Source of the DNA: an uncultured Prevotella sp.
GTDB taxonomy: Bacteria; Bacteroidota; Bacteroidia; Bacteroidales; Bacteroidaceae
Assembly: GCA_945614335.1 (NCBI GenBank)
Contig: CALZAP010000076.1
Location: forward strand, 1-6,694
Direction: 5' to 3'
Length of the DNA stretch: 6,694 nucleotides
The notes under the pieces are model-generated. The model had not been told where the DNA came from. It was given only the letters and a program-made list of their open reading frames with translations, and made no database searches. Positions 6,190 through 6,694 of the stretch are shown here, one piece after another. Position numbers and translations under genes: made by a program. Within the stretch, counting starts at the first letter, position 1. Each line of letters begins with the position of its first letter.

Positions 6190-6608
6190 AGAAAGACAAA
6201 GCACTTGAGGCACTGTTCCTCGCCCATCGTCCGCAGTTTGACGACAAGGAGAAATTCATGGAAAGACTAACCCGGAAACTTGATGCCGTAGAATACCTTC
6301 GCCGGTATGAGGAAGCTAACCTTCGTCGCTACAAATATGCCATGTTGGCAGCATTTGTGGCAGGAATAGTCGTTGGTGGAGCATTGCTTGCCTTGGTTTT
6401 ATCCGCTCCGTCGGAGTTGCCTTTGTTTACTTTCCATGCATCGATGGGCATTTTGTCAGCAATTGGGCAATCCTCAAGGATGTTGGCAACTGTGGCACTA
6501 TCTTTAATAATAGGCATTAGTATTATCAGCATCATCAACAATGTGTTGGATATTGCCAAGATGAGATTTTCAATAAAAACACTACGGTATGGATATGAAA
6601 ATCGATAA
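6186..6608 (+). CDS. Small two-helix membrane protein, possible anti-sigma partner
   Basis: This 140-residue protein has a charged, probably cytoplasmic N-terminal helix region (1-50, with FMERLTRKLDAVEYLRRYEEANLRRY at its core positions 24-49) and two membrane helices at about 51-73 and 100-121. A short basic C-terminal tail (126-140) follows. It resembles uncharacterised proteins that, in my recollection, sit directly behind ECF sigma genes in Bacteroidales; membrane anchoring plus a helical cytoplasmic N-terminus would suit an anti-sigma factor, but no anti-sigma domain or zinc motif is visible. The start ATG overlaps the stop of the sigma-like relic by ATGA, and the promoter at 6060-6091 should drive it. 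With the sigma body apparently absent, its role here is unclear. The coding frame looks intact. Confidence 0.8.
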   Translation: MKKDKALEALFLAHRPQFDDKEKFMERLTRKLDAVEYLRRYEEANLRRYKYAMLAAFVAGIVVGGALLALVLSAPSELPLFTFHASMGILSAIGQSSRMLATVALSLIIGISIISIINNVLDIAKMRFSIKTLRYGYENR

Positions 6609-6651
6609 CGGCATAGTCTATCTTCCGATTTACATGACATCGTTGTTATGA
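6595..6651 (+). other. Possible short overlapping ORF (18 codons)
   Basis: An ATG at 6595, inside the end of the preceding gene, opens a frame encoding MKIDNGIVYLPIYMTSLL and stops with TGA at 6649-6651. That stop overlaps another ATG at 6648 (ATGA). The chained overlaps suggest translational coupling, but the peptide resembles nothing I know and could be chance or a decayed gene start. Confidence 0.2.
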
Positions 6652-6694
6652 CCAAAAGTATGAATTTGTATAGTCATCCTATTATTATGAAATC
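6648..6694 (+). other. Possible start of a downstream gene (partial)
   Basis: After 6608 the window has only 86 bases. An open frame runs from ATG 6648 to the window edge (MTKSMNLYSHPIIMK). A separate ATG at 6687, in the context TTATTATGAAATC, looks like the start context of the GH32 lipoprotein gene at 73 and may be the true start of a secreted protein. The window ends too soon to decide. No terminator or promoter is visible between 6609 and 6694. Confidence 0.25.

Overview
The window is a fragment of a Bacteroidales genome, most likely Prevotella or a close relative. Evidence: several TTTG / TAnnTTTG promoter elements of the Bacteroidetes sigma factor, A-rich translation starts without clear Shine-Dalgarno sites, a lipobox followed by an acidic/Asn tail, and gene content typical of a polysaccharide utilisation locus (PUL). 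The genus is inferred; no marker gene is present.

Positions 1-5890 carry the distal half of a fructan PUL, all on the plus strand. The order is: the last 21 codons of an upstream gene (1-67); a GH32 fructan hydrolase lipoprotein (73-1608); a 292-base gap with a promoter-like element and a T-rich repeated leader; a second GH32 enzyme with an N-terminal accessory domain and an ordinary signal peptide (1901-3604); an MFS sugar permease (3612-4766); a repeat-built long hairpin (4758-4901); a PfkB-family fructokinase (4935-5810); and a strong intrinsic terminator (5845-5890). As I recall it, this order matches the levan locus of Bacteroides thetaiotaomicron (BT1761-BT1760-BT1759-BT1758-BT1757). 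The inferred flow is: surface cleavage of levan or inulin, uptake of oligosaccharides by a SusC/SusD pair (not in the window), release of fructose in the periplasm, import of fructose, and phosphorylation to fructose-6-phosphate.

Positions 5891-6694 are an unrelated unit. A canonical promoter (6060-6091) is followed not by a full gene but by an in-frame stretch ending at 6189 that reads like the last codons of an ECF sigma factor. Its stop overlaps, as ATGA, the start of a 140-residue two-helix membrane protein of the type found beside Bacteroidetes ECF sigma factors. The sigma body appears to have been lost. The window ends in a short region with possible starts of a further gene.

The points most worth a second look are the sigma-factor relic under an intact promoter, the four-fold nested hairpin that also supplies the stop codon of the permease, and the repeated leader before the second GH32 gene. 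I see no tRNA, rRNA, insertion sequence or CRISPR array.
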